This document shows, in pieces, positions 38,596 through 47,643 of a DNA stretch of 64,000 nucleotides (position 1 is the first letter of the stretch; the number at the start of each line of letters is the position of its first letter). Source of the stretch: Gaiellasilicea sp037721555 (GTDB lineage: Bacteria > Actinomycetota > Thermoleophilia > Gaiellales > Gaiellaceae); contig JBBJOI010000009.1 of the NCBI GenBank assembly GCA_037721555.1, positions 50,825-114,824 on the forward strand. The letters are read 5' to 3'. The notes under the pieces are model-generated. The model worked only from the letters and a program-made list of their open reading frames with translations, had not been told where the DNA came from and made no database searches. The translations under genes and the position numbers were made by a program.

Positions 38596-40095
38596 CTATC
38601 GTGCGACTTCGATCGCGCGGCTCTCCCGGATCACGATCACCTTCACCTGCCCGGGGTACTCGAGCTGATCCTCGATCTCGCGTGCGATCTCGTGCGAGAG
38701 GAGGACGGCGCCGTCGTCGTCGATCTCTGCCGGCTCGACGATGACGCGGATCTCGCGGCCCGCCTGAAGGGCATAGGCCTTGGCGACTCCCTGCTTCGCC
38801 CCGGCGATCTCCTCGAGGGCCTCCAGGCGCTTGATGTAGTGCTCGAGGTTCTCCCCACGCGCGCCGGGGCGCGAGGCCGAGATCGCGTCGGCGGCGATCA
38901 GGAGCACTGCCTCCACGGTTTGCGGCTGGATCTCGTAGTGGTGTGCCTCGATGGCGTGGACGACACCCTGCCCCTCTCCGTAGCGCTTGGCCCACTGGGC
39001 CGAGATGATCGCGTGCGAGCCCTCCACCTCGTGTGTCATTGCCTTGCCGAGATCGTGGAGGAGCGCTGCTCGTTTCGCTGTCTTGACGCTCGCACCCAGC
39101 TCGCTCGCCATGATCCCGGCAAGGTGCACTACCTCGAGCGTGTGCTTGAGGACGTTTTGACCGTAGCTCGTTCGGTAGCGCAGCCGGCCGAGCACCTTCG
39201 CGAGCTCTTCGTGCGCGTCGCCGCAGTTCGCCTCGAAGATCGCCTGCCGCCCGTCGACCAAGAGGTGATCCTCGAGCTCGGCTTTCGAGAGGTAGTACAT
39301 CTCCTCGATCCGAGCGGGATGGATCCGACCGTCCTCGATCAGCTTCTGGAGCGTCATCTTCGCGACTTCACGCCTGATCCCGTCGAAGGAAGACAAGACG
39401 ACCGCTTGGGGAGTGTCGTCGACGATGAAGTCGACGCCGGTCAGGTGCTCGAGCGCGCGGATGTTTCGCCCCTCCCGCCCGATGATGCGGCCCTTCATGT
39501 CGTCCGACGGCAGCTCGACGACTGTCACGGTCGTCTGCGCAGTGTGGCTCGCCGCCACCCGTTGCAGCGCGTCAGCGACCAGGTTGCGGGCTCGGCGCTT
39601 CGCCTCGCCGCGCGCTTCCTCCTCCAGCTGGCGCGCAGTGCGGGCGAGCTCGTGGCGGATTAGGTCCTCCGACCGCTCCAGCAGGTGGTGCTTGGCCTCA
39701 GCGACCGTGAGCCCCGACGCGCGCTCGAGCTCCTTCTCGGCCTCGTCGCGCGCCGCCTTCAGCTCCTCCTGGAGCTGGCGCACGTGCACCTCCCGGTCGT
39801 TCAGGCCCTGCTCGCGTCGTGACAACTCCGTCGCCTTGCGCCCGATCTCCTGCTCGCGCTGCAGGGTGCGCTCCTCGATCTGCGCCGCCCCGTTCCGGCG
39901 TTGCTGGACCTCCTGCTCGATCTCCGCGCGGAGCTGCACGCCCTCCTCGCGCGCCCCGATCAGACCCTCTCGGCGCACCGTCTCCGCCTCGCGCCGCGCG
40001 GCCTGGATGCGAGACCCGCTGCGAAGGAGAAGCAGCGCGACCGCAACCGTCGCTCCGAGGGCGAATCCGGCGAGCCCGACAATGAGGGTGAGCAT
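38596..40095 (-). CDS. rny: Ribonuclease Y
   Basis: Membrane-anchored endoribonuclease that starts decay of many mRNAs. 499 residues: N-terminal membrane helix (LIVGLAGFALGATVAVALLL), long coiled coil (~25-200), KH domain (GRIIGREGRNIRALEHLTGV) and HD domain with RAALLHDLGKAM and HAIEAHHYEI. Complete and typical. Lies downstream of recX; in the inferred pre-insertion arrangement it was followed by miaB about 60 bases later. Confidence 0.95.
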   Translation of the reverse strand: MLTLIVGLAGFALGATVAVALLLLRSGSRIQAARREAETVRREGLIGAREEGVQLRAEIEQEVQQRRNGAAQIEERTLQREQEIGRKATELSRREQGLNDREVHVRQLQEELKAARDEAEKELERASGLTVAEAKHHLLERSEDLIRHELARTARQLEEEARGEAKRRARNLVADALQRVAASHTAQTTVTVVELPSDDMKGRIIGREGRNIRALEHLTGVDFIVDDTPQAVVLSSFDGIRREVAKMTLQKLIEDGRIHPARIEEMYYLSKAELEDHLLVDGRQAIFEANCGDAHEELAKVLGRLRYRTSYGQNVLKHTLEVVHLAGIMASELGASVKTAKRAALLHDLGKAMTHEVEGSHAIISAQWAKRYGEGQGVVHAIEAHHYEIQPQTVEAVLLIAADAISASRPGARGENLEHYIKRLEALEEIAGAKQGVAKAYALQAGREIRVIVEPAEIDDDGAVLLSHEIAREIEDQLEYPGQVKVIVIRESRAIEVAR

Positions 40096-40327
40096 GGTCG
40101 TCCCTGCCTCCAGGAGAGAAGGTTCGATTGATCACGACCCGGAGGCCGCGGGTGCTCACATCCGGCGCTCGGCCTGCCCGGCCGGCTCCGGCTCTTTGCC
40201 GCGTCAGATCAGCGGAACGCCGGCGTCTCCTTTGGCTCGCCGGGGAAGTCTGGCTCTCGGATGTTCTCGGTCATGGTGAGATTTCGGATAGCGCGCTATG
40301 CAGGATAAACGTCGAATGGAAGCTCGT

Positions 40328-40762
40328 TCATTCTACCTCTCCGTCGCCATCCACCGCAACGAAGACCGCCTCGAGCGCCTCCGAGCCGAAACCGCGGCCG
40401 GCGAGATAGCGAGCCGTGCGTTGCCCCCTGCCACGCCGGGCGGTCACGCGCGCGGCGCGAAGTCGCTCCGGCTCCAGCTCGGCGAGCGCTCTGTCGACGA
40501 GCTCCGGATCGATGCCGCGTCCTTCCAGATCGGCCCGGATCAACAGGTCACCGGACGGGCGCTCCGCGAGGGTTGCTGCGCGTGCACGTGCCAGGCGTTC
40601 GTCGTTGACGTAGCCGACACGGACGAGGGACTCGAGCGCGCCCTGCCGTTCGTCGGCAGCCACCCCACGTTCGCGTAGACGGGCGTCGAGTTCAGCTCGA
40701 GAGCGGTCACGGGACTGCAGCGCACGCAGCGCCAGCTCGACGGCCGTTCGTGTCTTCGGCAC
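40328..40762 (-). CDS. recX: Recombination regulator RecX
   Basis: Small helical modulator that binds RecA filaments and inhibits RecA activity. 144 residues made of RecX three-helix repeats (ALRALQSRDRSRAELDARLR, LVRVGYVNDERLARARA, LIRADLEGRGIDPELVDRAL). It follows recA by six bases, the classic recA-recX operon. A 232-bp gap with no gene separates it from rny. Confidence 0.9.
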   Translation of the reverse strand: MPKTRTAVELALRALQSRDRSRAELDARLRERGVAADERQGALESLVRVGYVNDERLARARAATLAERPSGDLLIRADLEGRGIDPELVDRALAELEPERLRAARVTARRGRGQRTARYLAGRGFGSEALEAVFVAVDGDGEVE

Positions 40763-40768
40763 GGAGGA

Positions 40769-41896
40769 CTACGCAGCGCTCACTGGTTGCCCGAGCTCCT
40801 CCAGCTCTGCAGCTTTCAGCCCTGCATCCTCCAGCTTTGCACCCTCCAGCTCTGCACCTTGCATCTCCGCGACAGCCGGCAGCGCGCTAGGGAGCAACCG
40901 CGCCGAGACGATCTGGGACTCCGGCGCTTCCGCCTGGATCCGCGTCAGGATCTGCTGGACGACGTCCGGATGCTCCCTGAGGAAGGCGGCTGCGTTCTGA
41001 CGACCCTGGCCGAGCCGCTCGTCGCCGAAGCTGAAGTACGAGCCCGACTTCTGCACGATCTTCCGCTCGATCCCGACCTCGAGCACCGTTCCCTCCCACG
41101 AGATGCCGGAGCCATAGATGATGTCGAATTCGGCCTGCTTGAACGGCGGCGCCACCTTGTTCTTCACCACCTTGACCCGCGCACGGTTGCCGTAGGCCTC
41201 GGCACCGTCCTTGAGCGTCTCGATCCGGCGGATGTCGAGCCGGACGGAGGCGTAGAACTTGAGTGCTCGGCCGCCCGGAGTCGTCTCCGGCGAGCCGAAC
41301 ATGACGCCGATCTTCTCCCGCAGCTGGTTCGTGAAGAGACAGATCGTGTCGGTTCGGTTGAGCGTGCCGGCGAGCTTACGGAGTGCCTGGCTCATCAGCC
41401 GGGCCTGGAGGCCCACGTGGCTGTCGCCCATCTCACCCTCGATTTCGGCCTTCGGGGTTAGCGCCGCGACCGAGTCGATCGCAACGACGTCGAGCGCACC
41501 GGAGCGGATGAGCAGCTCGGTGATCTCGAGGGCCTGCTCGCCCGTGTCGGGCTGCGAGACCAGGAGGTCGTCGACATTGACGCCGATGTTCTTCGCGTAG
41601 GAAGGATCCATCGCGTGCTCTGCATCGATGAACGCGCAGATGCCGCCGCGCCGCTGCGCCTCGGCGATCACGTGGTAGACGAGCGTCGTCTTCCCCGAGC
41701 TCTCGGGGCCGAAGATCTCGACGACGCGGCCGCGCGGAAGCCCGCCGATGCCGAGCGCGAGATCGAGTGAGAGCGAGCCCGTCGAGACGGCGCCGATGGA
41801 CACCTGCGCCTGGTCGCTCATTTTCATAACCGAGCCCTTGCCGAACTGACGCTCGATCTGTCCAAGCGCGACGTCGAGAGCATCCTCGCGGTTCAT
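40769..41896 (-). CDS. recA: RecA recombinase with an A-x-L-x-x repeat tail
   Basis: Strand-exchange and SOS co-protease protein, 375 residues. Walker A GPESSGKTTLVYHVIAEAQR, Walker B region VVAIDSVAALTPKAEIEGE, loop L2 region NQLREKIGVMFGSPETTPGG and the C-terminal domain are intact. The last ~25 residues are repetitive (AELEGAKLEDAGLKAAELEE), four five-residue units of the A-x-L-x-x type, replacing the usual acidic tail and making the protein ~20-25 residues longer than typical. Good Shine-Dalgarno (GGGAGG). Upstream lies an 18-bp tandem repeat. Confidence 0.96.
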   Translation of the reverse strand: MNREDALDVALGQIERQFGKGSVMKMSDQAQVSIGAVSTGSLSLDLALGIGGLPRGRVVEIFGPESSGKTTLVYHVIAEAQRRGGICAFIDAEHAMDPSYAKNIGVNVDDLLVSQPDTGEQALEITELLIRSGALDVVAIDSVAALTPKAEIEGEMGDSHVGLQARLMSQALRKLAGTLNRTDTICLFTNQLREKIGVMFGSPETTPGGRALKFYASVRLDIRRIETLKDGAEAYGNRARVKVVKNKVAPPFKQAEFDIIYGSGISWEGTVLEVGIERKIVQKSGSYFSFGDERLGQGRQNAAAFLREHPDVVQQILTRIQAEAPESQIVSARLLPSALPAVAEMQGAELEGAKLEDAGLKAAELEELGQPVSAA

Positions 41897-41912
41897 CTTC
41901 AGCCTCCCTGAT

Positions 41913-41948
41913 CATTCATCGGCAGAGTTCATTCATCGGGCAGAGTTC
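41913..41948. repeat. Tandem 18/19-bp repeat upstream of recA
   Basis: CATTCATCGGCAGAGTTC (41913-41930) is repeated with one extra G at 41930-41948. On the recA-coding strand each copy reads GAACTCTGCC(C)GATGAATG. It spans the thpR stop codon and the recA leader. GAAC resembles a half-site of the actinobacterial SOS box, but no complete GAAC-N4-GTTC is present. Confidence 0.55.
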
Positions 41949-42537
41949 ATTTTCTGCGTTGCAGCGAACGCGTTTCGAGGACTTCATACCGTGCCCCGGA
42001 CGGGTGCAGACGGGATAGGAAAACAGCTGCGTCGGACGGAGCGAAGGCGCCGAGCAGCGGGCGCCCGAGGCGCGTCGGCACAGGCTGCGATCGTCGCTGG
42101 TTGCGGAAGCGCACGACGGTGATGTGCGGCAGCCACGGACGACTCTCGCGCCCGTACAGGCCGAGCGCCTCGAGCCTCTCGTGCAGGTCGTTCGCGAGGT
42201 CCGCGGCAGCACCGGCCGGCTCGCGCAGCACGAGCATGCCCACACTCCGAGTCTCGCGATACCGCTCGATCTCGAGCGCGATCGGCGGAGCTCCTGTCGT
42301 CGCCGCGTCCAGCGCCGCGACGATCTCCCGGAGGTCATGAGCGGGCCGGGAGCCGAGGAACGCCAGCGTGACGTGCAGGTCCTTGCGGGGAACGATCCGC
42401 CGGCTACCGGCGCGCCCACCATCCCCGAGCTCACGCGCCTGCCAGGCAGCGACGGCATCGAGGACGTCCGGGGGGAGCCGCAGGGCGAGGAAGAGACGAA
42501 GCCGTTCATCGCTCCTCACGCTACCGGGCGAGCTCAC
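41947..42537 (-). CDS. thpR: RNA 2',3'-cyclic phosphodiesterase (LigT/ThpR)
   Basis: 2H phosphoesterase hydrolysing 2',3'-cyclic phosphate RNA ends. 196 residues with the two HxTx motifs, HVTLAFLG near residue 51 and HITVVRF near residue 135, and the N-terminal RLFLALRLPPDV. GTG at 42537 overlaps the cinA stop (GTGA); a second GTG at 42519 is possible. Part of the cinA-thpR-recA-recX run. Confidence 0.9.
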   Translation of the reverse strand: MSSPGSVRSDERLRLFLALRLPPDVLDAVAAWQARELGDGGRAGSRRIVPRKDLHVTLAFLGSRPAHDLREIVAALDAATTGAPPIALEIERYRETRSVGMLVLREPAGAAADLANDLHERLEALGLYGRESRPWLPHITVVRFRNQRRSQPVPTRLGRPLLGAFAPSDAAVFLSRLHPSGARYEVLETRSLQRRK

Positions 42538-43832
42538 ACGTCTCTGTGCCGATTCTGTGTCAAGAGACGCCGCGCGAGGTGGAGCGAGGCGATGACCGAG
42601 CGGCGGCGGATCGAGTCGCGGTTGCCGGGGAAGCTGAAGGAGGCGCCGCGGCCTCCGGCCGGCGTCTCCGCGTGGTAGAGGACGAGCCCGACCGGCTTCT
42701 CCTCCGTCCCGCCTCCGGGGCCGGCCACGCCGGTGATCGAGATCGCGACGTCGGCTCCGAGCCGCTCCCGAGCACCCTTCGCCATGGCCTCGGCTACCTC
42801 GGCCGAGACCACCCCGTAGCGCTCGATCAGCTCCGGCGACACGCCCAGCTCCGACCTCTTGAGCTCGTTCCCGTAGGCCACGATGCCGCCGAGGGTGACG
42901 TCGCTGTAGCCCGGAACGGCCGTCAACCCGGCGGCCAGGAGCCCACCCGTGCATGACTCCGCCGTGACGAGCGTCAAGCTCTGCTTCCGGCAGAGCCCGA
43001 GGACGATCTCGTGCACCGTGCGCCCGTCGTCGGAATAGAGGTGCTTGGCGAGGCGCGCGCGCAATCCCTCTGTCAGCGCCTCCGCCCGCTCCCCGGCCTC
43101 GGGCTCGGCCAAAAGCTCGACCACGATCTCGAAATCCCGGGCGCAGATCGTCACCTCCACCCCGTCGCCGTCGCCGCCGGCCTCGGCGAACGCCTGGGCG
43201 ACGGTCGACTCGCCGGCGCCGAAGAAGCGAAGCGTCCGTCGAAGCGGCGTCTGCCCCCGGTCGAGCACACGCCGGACGGCCGCGGTCGCGAGCGCGTTCG
43301 GCCAGAGGCGCTGCAGCTCCGACGGCGGGCCAGGCAGCACCACGACCGGGGTCGCCCCGACCTCGACGACGAGGCCGGGGGCGGTGCCGGCGAGGCCGAG
43401 CGATTCTGCGCCCGCCGGTAGCGTCGCCTGTTTGCGGACCCCGGCCTCGAAGTCGGCGTAAGGCCTCTTCATGCGCTCGGCCACGCCTCGGGAGAAGCTC
43501 TCGATCTCGCGCTCCAGCTCGGGCCGGAGCTCGAGCGGGCGTCCAGCCACCTTCGCGACGAGCTCCACCGTCCTGTCGTCGTGGGTCGGGCCGAGTCCTC
43601 CCGAAACGGCGACTAGGTCGGCGTCCGCGACCGCCTCGCTCAGTGTGCGCTCGAGCTCAGCCGGGTCGTCGCCCACAATGTGGATGCGCACCGGCTCGAG
43701 GCCGAGCGCGAGGAGCGCGCGAGAGAGGAAGGGGCCATTCAGGTCGGTGCGCTCGCCCCGCACGAGCTCGCTGCCTGTGACGACGATCGCCGCTCGCGGC
43801 CGGCTGTGCCTCAACGGTGGTCGCCCGGCCAA
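42534..43832 (-). CDS. cinA: CinA-family nicotinamide-nucleotide amidohydrolase
   Basis: Two-domain protein, 432 residues: an N-terminal MoCF-like (COG1058) domain (AAIVVTGSELVRGERTDLNG, VSGGLGPTHDDRTVE, VVVLPGPPSELQ) and the C-terminal PncC deamidase domain (TLVTAESCTGGLLAAGLTAV, VVSAEVAEAMAKGARERLGA, ISITGVAGPGGGTEEKP) that hydrolyses NMN. Both active regions look intact. TTG start at 43832. It is often found near recA, as here. Confidence 0.93.
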   Translation of the reverse strand: MAGRPPLRHSRPRAAIVVTGSELVRGERTDLNGPFLSRALLALGLEPVRIHIVGDDPAELERTLSEAVADADLVAVSGGLGPTHDDRTVELVAKVAGRPLELRPELEREIESFSRGVAERMKRPYADFEAGVRKQATLPAGAESLGLAGTAPGLVVEVGATPVVVLPGPPSELQRLWPNALATAAVRRVLDRGQTPLRRTLRFFGAGESTVAQAFAEAGGDGDGVEVTICARDFEIVVELLAEPEAGERAEALTEGLRARLAKHLYSDDGRTVHEIVLGLCRKQSLTLVTAESCTGGLLAAGLTAVPGYSDVTLGGIVAYGNELKRSELGVSPELIERYGVVSAEVAEAMAKGARERLGADVAISITGVAGPGGGTEEKPVGLVLYHAETPAGGRGASFSFPGNRDSIRRRSVIASLHLARRLLTQNRHRDV

Positions 43833-43841
43833 CTGCCGTTG

Positions 43842-44585
43842 CTACGTCCGTGTCGCGGCGAAGATGCGCTTGGGCGTCACGATGACGCCTCGCCCCTTCA
43901 CCGCAGCTCCGAGCTTGACCCGGTTGCCGTTCAGCTTGACGGTCACGTTGCGCGGCGTCTGGACGTAGAGCAAGAACAGTTTTCCTGTGAAGCGCTGCTC
44001 CTGCCCGGGCTCGATCGTGCCCGAGTACTCCGGCTCCTTCCCGGCCCGACGCCCCCGCCACACCTCGACGAAGGAGCCATTGCGCCGCGGGAAGAGCTCG
44101 AGGGTGGCGATCCTTGCCGGTCTTACGGCCGCCCTCGGAGCGGTCGCCGTCGGCTTCTCGACGACGTTCGGCTGCAGGCCGCTGACGCCGGGATCCTCAG
44201 GGCCGCCGAAGCGCCAAGCGACGATCACGAGCGCGGTGAAGAGGCCGATCAGCGTCAGGGCGAGAAGCACCATGCTCGACTCGCGTCGCTCGCTCTTGCG
44301 GCGACGCGTCGTCGGGACACGCCGCGCGTGCACCGGTGCGTCGTCCTCCCCGATGACGAAGCGCGAGTTGTACTCGTCGAGGTAGAGCTGCCCGTCGAGC
44401 CCGAGCGAATCCGCGTACGAGCGCAGGAAACCCTTGATGTAGGTGTGCGAGGGCAGCAGCTCGAAGTGCTCCTCCTCGAGTGCTCGCAGGTACTTGGCGC
44501 GGATCTTGGTGGTGTACTCCAGCTCTTGGAAGTCGAGCTGCTGGCGAAGCCGCGCCTCGCGGAGGCTGTTTCCGATCTCGAACAC
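43842..44585 (-). CDS. RodZ-like HTH membrane protein
   Basis: A 247-residue cytoskeleton-type protein: N-terminal HTH_25 domain (GNSLREARLRQQLDFQELEY, then LPSHTYIKGFLRSYADSLGL), basic juxtamembrane region, a membrane helix at ~105-127 (MVLLALTLIGLFTALVIVAW), and an extracytoplasmic DUF4115-like beta domain. This is the RodZ/YmfM architecture found near ftsK-cinA-recA. GTG start with a leaderless-type -10 box. RodZ links MreB to cell elongation; no mreB is in view, so the name is by architecture and synteny. Confidence 0.82.
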   Translation of the reverse strand: MFEIGNSLREARLRQQLDFQELEYTTKIRAKYLRALEEEHFELLPSHTYIKGFLRSYADSLGLDGQLYLDEYNSRFVIGEDDAPVHARRVPTTRRRKSERRESSMVLLALTLIGLFTALVIVAWRFGGPEDPGVSGLQPNVVEKPTATAPRAAVRPARIATLELFPRRNGSFVEVWRGRRAGKEPEYSGTIEPGQEQRFTGKLFLLYVQTPRNVTVKLNGNRVKLGAAVKGRGVIVTPKRIFAATRT

Positions 44586-44591
44586 GGGGGG

Positions 44592-44597
44592 ATCGTA
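44592..44597 (-). promoter_or_regulatory. -10-like box (TACGAT) 6 bases before the rodZ-like gene
   Basis: TACGAT on the minus strand, then six bases, then the GTG at 44585. Leaderless geometry. Confidence 0.5.
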
Positions 44598-44629
44598 GCG
44601 AGGTCTCGGACGGGTAGCTATGGGCGCTG

Positions 44630-44788
44630 GAGGCTTGATGTGAACTCACGCACGCACGGCTGGTGCGTCAGACAGGGCGCGGTTTCGCCGGCTCGGACTT
44701 GCCCGTAGCACCACTACGCGCCGCGCCCGACCCGCAAACCGCTTGGTCTGGCCCATCCCCGCGCGCACCCGAGTTTTCACATCAAGCC
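44630..44788. repeat. 159-bp element with 15-bp terminal inverted repeats upstream of rodZ
   Basis: GAGGCTTGATGTGAA at 44630-44644 is perfectly inverted at 44774-44788. Inside, a GGGCGCGG sequence near 44676 can pair with CCGCGCCC near 44727. There is no coding potential and no clear target duplication. It fills the gap between the rodZ-like gene and the gene at 44790. Confidence 0.7.
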
Positions 44789-44789
44789 T

Positions 44790-45149
44790 CTAGTCGGCGA
44801 CCGACTCCAGAAAAACCGAGACCGCAATCGCGAGCCCCGCCGTGACCCCCAGCAGGAGTCCGCCGAGGCCGAGGAGCCGGCCGACGCGGCCGACGTTGCC
44901 TCTGCTCGACGTCGCGACTGCTCGCTGCAGGCGCCGGCGGGAGCGCCGCGAGAGCCACACGGCAAGCGTTCCGAGCACGACGGCGACGGGGATGGCGATA
45001 GCGGCGTCGAGGAGATCGTCGTCACGCCGCTGGGTCAGAGCGACCGCGACGGGAAGCGTGGCGAGCGAGAGCAGGCCAAGGAGGATCGACCCGATCGCGC
45101 TGCCGCGGCCTGGTCGGCCGGGGTTACTGCTTCTCGTAGGGGCGGCCAA
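44790..45149 (-). CDS. Small multi-helix membrane protein, unknown function
   Basis: A 119-residue protein with three hydrophobic segments (~20-38 IGSILLGLLSLATLPVAVAL, ~48-66 LLDAAIAIPVAVVLGTLAVW, ~92-112 LGLGGLLLGVTAGLAIAVSV) and a basic loop (RRSRRRLQR). The N-terminus overlaps the 3' end of the permease gene by 26 bases, which suggests it belongs to the ABC operon. Not recognised. Confidence 0.6.
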   Translation of the reverse strand: MAAPTRSSNPGRPGRGSAIGSILLGLLSLATLPVAVALTQRRDDDLLDAAIAIPVAVVLGTLAVWLSRRSRRRLQRAVATSSRGNVGRVGRLLGLGGLLLGVTAGLAIAVSVFLESVAD

Positions 45150-46317
45150 CGGAGGCCGGTGGGATGGAGCGGCCGATGACGCCGGCGACCGCCACGAGGG
45201 TCAGGACATAGGGCAGCGCCTGGAAGAGAACCGCGGCCGACTCGGAATATGCCGGCAGCTTCTGGGCGAGGGCGCTCGAGAGCCCAAAGAGGAGCGCGAT
45301 CGCAGCAGCCGCGAATGGCCGCCAGTTCCCGCAGATGACGACGGCCAGCGCGATGAACCCACGGCCTGCGGTCATGTTCTGGTTGAAGGAGTTGACGAAG
45401 CCAATCGAGAGGTACGCGCCACCGAGGGCTGCAAGGACGCCCGACAGGGTCACCGCCGCATACCGCGTCGCGTAGACGGAGATGCCGACCGTCTCCGCAG
45501 CCCGCGGATGCTCGCCGACAGCCCGGAGGCGCAGCCCGAGTGGCGTCTTGAAGAGAACCAGGTACGACAGGACGACGGTGGCGGCGGCAAGCCAGATCAT
45601 CAGGTTGAGCTGCCCCAGGATCGGCCCGATGAAGTACCAGTCCTTCAGGAAGGAGAGGTGCACGTCCGGGATCTCGGCGATGTCTGGCGGGGTTCCCTCA
45701 CCGCCGTAGATGTCGATGAAGAGGTAGCCCGTGACCCCGAGCGCAAGGAAGTTGATCGCGAACCCGCCCACGATCTGGTCCGCACGCAAATGGATTGCAA
45801 AGAAGGCGTGCACGAGCGCGAAGAGCCCGCCGGAGAGCGCCGCGGCCACGAGACCGAGCGGCCAGGAGCTGAGCTTGTCCGCCGCGAGAATGCCGAAGAA
45901 GGCCCCGCTCAGCAGCATCCCCTCGAGCCCGATGTTCGTGACGCCGCTTCGCTCAGAGAAGATCCCCCCCATCGCCGCAAAGGTGAGCGGGGTCGCGTAA
46001 CGCAGCATGGCGGCGAAGAGCGCCGACCAGACGACGACCTGATCGAGGTTGCCGATGCTCGAGCGCGTGGCGAGGTAGCCGAGGCCGATGCCCGCAACCC
46101 CGATAACGACCGCGCCCCAACCGATGCGCTTGACGCCGCGCGAGACGGCGTAGGCACCGAGGGCGACCGCGACGAGGCCGATGGCGGCCGGCAGCAGGGG
46201 CGTGCGCACCTTGAGCGGCGGTAGCGCGACCCAGAAGGCGGCGAGGCCGAGGATGATGCCCACGAGGCCGGCAGCGCGGGCGCCACGGGGCAGTCGTGCG
46301 AGCAGGCGCTCGATCAC
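45124..46317 (-). CDS. Nucleoside-type ABC transporter permease (NupQ/YufQ-like)
   Basis: Branched-chain/ribose-type permease with about ten helices, 397 residues. IGFVNSFNQNMTAGRGFIAL (the conserved AGRGFI loop contacting the ATPase) and SERSGVTNIGLEGMLLSGAF (the permease signature) identify the family. It follows a second permease with a GTGA overlap and is the last component of the ATPase-permease-permease operon. Substrate: nucleosides by family and by the linked salvage genes. Confidence 0.9.
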   Translation of the reverse strand: MIERLLARLPRGARAAGLVGIILGLAAFWVALPPLKVRTPLLPAAIGLVAVALGAYAVSRGVKRIGWGAVVIGVAGIGLGYLATRSSIGNLDQVVVWSALFAAMLRYATPLTFAAMGGIFSERSGVTNIGLEGMLLSGAFFGILAADKLSSWPLGLVAAALSGGLFALVHAFFAIHLRADQIVGGFAINFLALGVTGYLFIDIYGGEGTPPDIAEIPDVHLSFLKDWYFIGPILGQLNLMIWLAAATVVLSYLVLFKTPLGLRLRAVGEHPRAAETVGISVYATRYAAVTLSGVLAALGGAYLSIGFVNSFNQNMTAGRGFIALAVVICGNWRPFAAAAIALLFGLSSALAQKLPAYSESAAVLFQALPYVLTLVAVAGVIGRSIPPASVGRPYEKQ

Positions 46318-47603
46318 TGCGAGCCCCTTCGGCCGATGCGTGCCTTCCGCAACAGGTAGAGGATCAGCACGTCGGCGCCCACGAACAGGACGACGAGGCC
46401 CTGGATCAGGAGGGTCAGGTTCGACGCCAGCTCGGGCCTGAAGATCTCGGGGTCGAGATTTCGTGTCGACGTGCCCACGACGAGCGATGCGAAGAGCATG
46501 GACGACAGCAGGACGCCGATCGCCGTGTTCCGCCCGAGCAGGGCCACGGCGATCCCGACGAATGCGATCTGGGAGGAGATCGTGACGTCGTTCGTGTTGA
46601 GCCGGAACTGCCAGCCGAGCACGTCGAGGGTGCCTGCGAGGCCGGCGAAGAGGCCCGAGATCGCCATTGCGAGGAAGTAGTTGCGTGCGACCGAGATGCC
46701 GCCGTAGCGCGCGGCCTCGGGGTTGAAGCCGACGGCCCGCACCTCATAGCCGAGCGTCGTGCGCGTGAGCGTAATCCAGTAGACGACGAGCGCCGCGAGC
46801 GAAACGAATAAGCCCACGTGGAGCGCCTGGAGGAACGGGTCACCCCAGAGGATACCGAGGCGTGCATCCTCCACGACGTCGTTCGAGACCGGGACGAACG
46901 GCTGCGTGTCGTTCTGGAGCGGCCCGCCGAGGCTGAACAGGAAGCTGCCCACCCAGATCGCGATCCAGTTCAGCATGATCGTTGAGATCACCTCGTGGGC
47001 ACCCACCGTCGCCTTCAGGAAGCCGGCGATGCCGGCCCAGATCGCGCCCGCCAAGGACCCGGCCACAACGGCGGCGAGGATGTGGACGAGCCCGGGTAGC
47101 CCCGGCAGCTCGGTACCGACCCAGACGGCGACGATCGCACCCGCGAGGTACTGGCCCTGCCCGCCGATGTTGAACATGCCGCAGCGGAAGGCGAACGCGA
47201 CCGCGAGCCCGGTGAGCACGAGCGGGATGAAGAAGAGGAGCGTCTGCTGCAGGTTGAACGCCGCCGCCGACTCGATGTCGTTCACGTTCCACGGGAACGG
47301 CACGTGCGAGTCGGTGAACGGGATCCGCAGCTCGTATGAGCCGATCTCGAGGAACCAATCCAGGCCGGCACCCTCGAAGATGGCCTGGTAGGTCGTGAGC
47401 GGGTTCTTGCCCGACGTGATCAGCACGACGAGCCCCCCGATGAAGAAGGCCAACAGGGTGGTCAGAAGAGGCACGGCGACCCCGCCCGCCCGCTGCCAGA
47501 GCGCGAGCCGCGCGGCCACGCTCGGCGCGTAATCCCCGCCCGTGCGAGGGTTCTCGACCTTGCCCGACCCTTCTTCCGGTGGCCCGCCCTGCGCTTCGCT
47601 CAC
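46314..47603 (-). CDS. Nucleoside-type ABC transporter permease (NupP/YufP-like)
   Basis: Second permease subunit, 429 residues, ~10 helices. LVLTGLAVAFAFRCGMFNIG and the following GQGQYLAGAI hold the family signature, and YEVRAVGFNPEAARYGGISV the ATPase contact loop. A hydrophilic N-terminal extension of ~35 residues precedes the first helix. Starts 40 bases after the ATPase stop. Confidence 0.9.
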   Translation of the reverse strand: MSEAQGGPPEEGSGKVENPRTGGDYAPSVAARLALWQRAGGVAVPLLTTLLAFFIGGLVVLITSGKNPLTTYQAIFEGAGLDWFLEIGSYELRIPFTDSHVPFPWNVNDIESAAAFNLQQTLLFFIPLVLTGLAVAFAFRCGMFNIGGQGQYLAGAIVAVWVGTELPGLPGLVHILAAVVAGSLAGAIWAGIAGFLKATVGAHEVISTIMLNWIAIWVGSFLFSLGGPLQNDTQPFVPVSNDVVEDARLGILWGDPFLQALHVGLFVSLAALVVYWITLTRTTLGYEVRAVGFNPEAARYGGISVARNYFLAMAISGLFAGLAGTLDVLGWQFRLNTNDVTISSQIAFVGIAVALLGRNTAIGVLLSSMLFASLVVGTSTRNLDPEIFRPELASNLTLLIQGLVVLFVGADVLILYLLRKARIGRRGSQ

Positions 47604-47643
47604 GTCCCTGGGCGCCTTTCGCTTCGCGAGGGGCTGACGCCGC

